Shown: positions 59,870 to 64,000 of the stretch, one piece after another
Layout of the letters: each line of letters starts with the position of its first letter
How positions within the stretch are numbered: position 1 is the stretch's first letter
Assembly: GCA_963682025.1 (NCBI GenBank)
Contig: OY821519.1
Location: forward strand, 103,736,480 to 103,800,479
Source: Cordilura impudica
Lineage: Eukaryota; Arthropoda; Insecta; Diptera; Scathophagidae
Length of the DNA: 64,000 bases
Direction: 5' to 3'
The notes under the pieces: model-generated
Database searches by the model: none
The model's input: the letters and a program-made list of their open reading frames with translations, nothing else
Told to the model about the DNA's origin: nothing
Position numbers and translations under genes: made by a program

Positions 59870-61142
59870 ATGAGTGCATACACATTAAGATCAAGTATTT
59901 ATTTAGTTGGCACTGAATATTCTCAAATCCTTGGTTCAAAACTACCGTCAAATAAACAAGTTTTATCAGTTTTTTTTTTTAATCATAATATAGAATAATA
60001 TAGCGTCAAATAGAGGTGTAATCAAAGGAGCTGCAACATTACTGGAAAAAAAACTTGAAAGAAAATTATTATATTTTCCTTGCCGCCATCATATATATGA
60101 ACTTTTACTCAGAGGAGTTTTTGAATGTTACTTTCCAGTAACTACTAATAAAGATGTTCAATTATTTCGGCGATTTCAAGATAAATGGAAAGACATTAAC
60201 ACAACCAATTTTAAAACTTTTTTAGAAAATGACATGCTGAAATCAATTTTAAATGACGTTAAAGATAAATTAACTGATTTTTGCAAAAAAGAGTTAAAAA
60301 AGGATATAGTTAGAGATGACTACAGAGAACTATTGGAATTGACAACTATATGCTTAGGAACAAGCGAGAATATTAAATTCCGTATTCCTGGTCCCACTCA
60401 TCATGCACACTGGATGTCAAAAGCGTTATATTGCTTAAAAATTTATTTGTTTCGATCAGAATTCAAGCTAACAGAATATGAAGCGAAAGCACTTGCAGAT
60501 ATATGCGCTTTTATTTTAAAGTTTTATGTTAAGCTCTGGTTTAATTGTGTTATTCCATCCAAAGCGCCTTATCAAGATTTATCTTTTATCAAAGAAATTT
60601 ACGAGTACAGAAATGTAAATAAAAAAATAGCCGATATTGGAATAAAAAAAATTGTAAACCATTTATGGTATCTATCAGATGAATGTGTTGCAATGGCATT
60701 GTTCGATAATAGCGTTTCTATTGACATGAAAAAAAAAATTGCTGAAAAAATAAAAAATATTGATAGCTGCGATGAAGATGTAGAAAGTGTTAAACGTGTA
60801 CTGGTGAAACCCAGCGAAATCAATCAGTTTATAGAAAAAGAACTTTACTATTTTGTTACAGTAAACACAATTAAGTTTTTTTCCCGTTTTGGAATTTCCT
60901 TCCAATTTTTAAATGTAGATCTTTTGTACTGGGATGATACTGAAACTTATAAAACCGGAATCGATATTGTTTCAAAAATTAAGGTGGTAAATGATACAGC
61001 AGAACGCGGCGTTAAATTGATTGAAGAGTATAACAATATCTTAACAAAGAATGAAAAAGAAAAGCAATACTTATTACAAGTCGTAAGTGAATACAGAAAA
61101 CAATTTCAATCGCACACTAAATCATCTTTAACTACACCTTAA
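59870..61142 (+). pseudogene. hAT-like transposase, internally deleted
   Basis: An N-terminal piece starts at the ATG at 59870 (MSAYTLRSSIYLVG, then LGSKLPSNKQVL). Sequence then jumps, apparently by deletion, to a 383-codon open stretch from 59994: SNRGVIKGAATLLEKKLERK, LYFPCRHHIYELLLRGVF, GPTHHAHWMSKALYCLKIYL, HLWYLSDECVAMALFD and VVNDTAERGVKLIEEY, ending SLTTP at 61142. The CRHHI segment parallels the CxxH signature of hAT transposases, and the acidic residue in NDTAERG is a candidate for the last catalytic Glu. The long C-terminal half has no stops, so it decayed recently or by deletion. The middle with the first catalytic Asp is missing. Confidence 0.65.
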
Positions 61143-61254
61143 TGAAGAGAACAAATTTCACATTTCATATTCTTAACACCCTAGTCACAATAAAGTATTT
61201 GTTTTAACAAAAACAATTGTTATAAAAATAATTCATATGCACTCTTCTGTAAAT

Positions 61255-61345
61255 AAATAAAATATGTAAATATGTAAAATATGTAAAATATGTAAATATG
61301 TAAATATGTAAATATGTAAATATGTAAATATGTAAAATAAATAAA
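61255..61345 (+). repeat. (TATGTAAA)n microsatellite
   Basis: About ten AAATATGTAAAATATG-like units just after the transposase stop. Confidence 0.85.
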
Positions 61346-62538
61346 CATAATATTTCATAATATTTCATATCGCATTTCCTAAAATTAATTAGTAGTAAGC
61401 AAAAACTTACTTCTTTTGTAAATTAAAAAAAAAAAAAAAAAATTGGGGTCATTTTGGGCCGCAGGTCTGCATGGGTTAATGATGTCCAAAAAGTTTTTTT
61501 GGCAACCTTGAGTAACGATGATAAAACAAAACAACTAACATTACAGAAGTAGCTAATTTTCAATTTTAAATATTTTATGACAGCAACTAAGCCGTGCTAT
61601 TACCAAAAAAACACAGTTTTTTCGAAATCCGAAAAAATCAAATGGTTGCCATACTCAAGTGTGTCGGGGGATATTTTTATTTTTTTTTTATTTTAATAAC
61701 ATAAGATATATTTAACAATTCTATGAACTTTTTTCCCCAATTTTCTCGATTTTGTTGAAGAAAAATTTTTGAAGTTCGAAATTGGAGATTTCAAAAACAT
61801 CCCAAAAATTTTGTTCGCATGTGACATCATCTTAGGACAGGTTTACGACATCTAATAAAAAAATCTTATTCCATATCTCATAACTTTGAGTGTTTTAAGT
61901 AAAATAATTATATCGTAGTAATTAATTTAAAAAATATTTATGATGTGTCCTCGAATTTCTCGGGGAAGTAATAATTTACACTTTAGTGGTCTGGGGTATT
62001 ATTTATTACTGGGCTGGTTCTAAACCGAATTAAAACTTTTATACCTTTTTGAATAGATAATTGTCTCTTTATATCGAATAATTTTTCACGTAGAACAAAA
62101 ATGTTTCTAATATTCATAAAATTTACCAAAAACTGAAAAAAATTCATTTTTTCACCATATAAACACATTTTCAATTTTCAATCGCTTTGAGCGACCTCTA
62201 AACATCTTTCGATTGGCCCAAAACTTCGTATTTCCCAGTTTTTTTGGCCATTCACATATTTCTGGGGGGTAAGACCCTTACTTTTAACACTTTTTTTTTA
62301 AGGGCCACCTTAATGTACACATATATGTATAGCTATTCTCCTCAAAATCAAATGTAAATATTTATATTCATATTCTACATTTATGCACTAACTGAAGGCC
62401 ACTATTGCCATTGCCATATTTTATATATTAATCGTTAGCTGAAGGCCATAGCTGCCACTGCTATATTTAAGTTATCTTGGGTATTTATAGTTAAGATAAC
62501 TAATAAATAAATAATAATAATAATCAATTACAACAAGA

Positions 62539-63060
62539 CATAGTATCTTAAAAATTACAGTAATAGAATCAGATAAGTTATTCAATATATTAAACATCAG
62601 TAACTCTTAATATAAATTTAAAATATTATAAACAACAATTAAGGAACATTAAAAAAAGAAAATAAAATCAATTAAAGTATTGGTATAGTAATTTTCTAAG
62701 CCCTATTGCATTACTTGTATTTTACATAACATTAGGAACTTGGTTCCACAGACGAATAGTTAGAACAAAAAATTGACATTCAGAGGCATGGTCCCGCTAT
62801 TTAAATTGAATCATTCGATTTCCTCTGGAAGATTTTGAGAACTTTAATCGTTCAAAAGGAAATTTTGGAGCCTTTGTTATAGTGTGTTAGTTTATTAAAT
62901 ACAGAAATCATCACTATCAAAATAGAGCATGTGAACCAATTGCAGTCATTTCGTATAAAGCAGCCTCGTATTTTCGACCAAGTGAACAAATTTCCCCAAA
63001 ACCTCTCTTAAATTAAGATTATGTTTCTTTCTTATAGCCATAAGTAACATCACGCACTAC
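62539..63060 (-). pseudogene. LINE 3'-end fragment (RT C terminus and 3' UTR)
   Basis: The minus strand near 62870-62720 reads FERLKFSKSSRGNRMIQFK, a stop, then ECQFFVLTIRLWNQVPNVM. The SFF.RTI.LWN.LP pattern closes the ORF2 of many LINEs. About 180 bp of AT-rich 3' UTR would follow. Its boundary with the nested LINE is the 62524-62538 duplication, so the I-type LINE may have inserted into this older fragment. Confidence 0.55.
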
Positions 63061-64000
63061 ATTTGAACATCACCTATTTTTCTGAAACTCATGGTATAAA
63101 ATATCCATAGTCAGTCTTGACCATCCATTTATCGAATTGTTTATAGCAAAAAGTTGATAAATCGAATATTTTTGGACAAAAAAAAAAAATTCGAAAAGTC
63201 GACTGTTTGCTTTAACTAACCTATTTCCAAGTAGGGCATACAAGCAGTTAACATTGAAAACTATATGTAACTAAAACTGGCTTATTTTTGTATAACAATA
63301 TGTAGATTTTTTATTTCATTAAATTCATATCTTAAAGAATATGAGTATAAATATGGCCTACGTAACAACGGATGTAGAGTTCTTTTTTATTTATTTATTT
63401 TTTTTGTTAACATTCTTTTGCAACCTTCGTAGGCTAGAATATATAAATACATATATTTATTGTATTTTGAAAGGTACCAAGTACCACAATGACCTTTCTC
63501 CTTTACTTTAACAAACTTTATTTATTCTTATGACTTTTTTCCCTAAGGCACAACAACGGAAGAAGGCGTGAAAAACACATTCTACATGGTATTTACAGTA
63601 TTGGCCCTAAAGACGCGGCCATAATCATATACATTTAGACAGCCAGCTAACTAACCAGCCATCCGATTTCTCATTTTGCAAACATCATCTTATGAAATAC
63701 AAAAAAAAAAAAAACAGTTTTGCCTTTGTTTGGTGTTTCTTTTTCTTTTCATATTTGGTTTATAATGGACAGCAAACAAACAAGCTAACAAACAAACAAG
63801 CTAACGTCTAAAAGGAGGGTAATGAAGAAAAAGTCCTTGTTCCATAACCAGTTAGTTAGCCGTCAGCTACTCGTTAGTATGCATGAGGATTATGGGATCT
63901 TTTCATGGCTATTTTATTATTGTTACTGTTTTTTGTTATTGTTTATATTGTTGCTGTTGTTGTAGACCTATTTCTATGCATTTAATTGTAATGTTGGCAA
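63061..64000. other. No feature recognised
   Basis: AT-rich with (GTTGCT)n-like and AACAAACAAGCTA short repeats near 63775-63800 and 63930-63965. No gene supported. Confidence 0.45.

Larger units (their letters stand above)
58525..62312. mobile_element. hAT-type element 2 with ~0.9-kb terminal inverted repeats
   Basis: The 8-bp duplication ATGTACAC flanks it (58517-58524 and 62313-62320). The ends read TAGGGTGGCCCTTCG and, inverted, TAAGGTGGCCCTT. The inverted repeats run to about 59430 and 61435 and are nearly identical to each other. The outer several hundred bp match hAT-type element 1. Unlike that element, this one keeps part of a transposase gene. It inserted into the 3' part of the I-type LINE. 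Confidence 0.85.
52598..62523 (+). mobile_element. I-type LINE, 5'-truncated, with three nested insertions
   Basis: A 15-bp duplication, TCAATTACAACAAGA, flanks the whole block (52583-52597 and 62524-62538). Its 3' end is a run of TAA units (about 62498-62523), as in the I factor. Taking out the DINE, piggyBac and hAT insertions leaves about 2.84 kb: the end of the EN-RT linker, RT, RNase H, a C-terminal cysteine motif and 3' UTR. The RT-RNaseH order plus the TAA tail fit the I clade. Confidence 0.85.

Overview
This window is eukaryotic and almost certainly from a fly (Diptera). It is very AT-rich, its coding pieces are split by short GT-AG introns (82, 105 and 218 bp), and the inhabitants are typical of fly repeat landscapes: Jockey- and I-type LINEs, piggyBac, mariner and hAT elements, a Helitron, and many copies of a DINE-1/INE-1-like repeat with a GACGGAC microsatellite. 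A muscoid/calyptrate fly is my inference. I see no confident host gene, rRNA or tRNA; two short exon-like stretches (24738-24925 and 29948-30199, both minus) could be host sequence but I cannot name them.

Layout. 1-790: 5' end of a Jockey-type LINE on the minus strand with ORF1 and an internal Inr+DPE promoter, abutting a deleted copy of a long-TIR DNA transposon (791-2636). 3600-4322: foldback palindrome. 5668-8834: second, longer copy of that transposon with a broken, intron-containing transposase gene. 8838-14090: decayed LINE interrupted by a hAT-type long-TIR element (9287-12973), which itself holds a DINE-like repeat. 14785-17352: minus-strand LINE (endonuclease + RT) interrupted by a DINE. 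18140-21103: dead piggyBac with a 142-bp MITE in its intron. 21369-22745: hAT and Tc1/mariner-like relics. 23.6-34.5 kb: mainly DINE-like repeats, a TIR element present twice, a MITE and a mariner relic. 35719-42859: full-length Helitron with an uninterrupted spliced Rep-helicase gene, the only apparently intact transposition gene here. 42939-43817: internally deleted mariner. 48.8-51.4 kb: decayed transposase gene flanked by six copies of a GCGAACGGGACA-like motif and split by a retroposon. 52598-62523: I-type LINE with a 15-bp target duplication, later invaded by a DINE, a piggyBac (TTAA) and a second long-TIR hAT (8-bp duplication).

The genes do not form a pathway. They are layers of independent transposon insertions, and target-site duplications plus interrupted reading frames give a relative order of events in several places.
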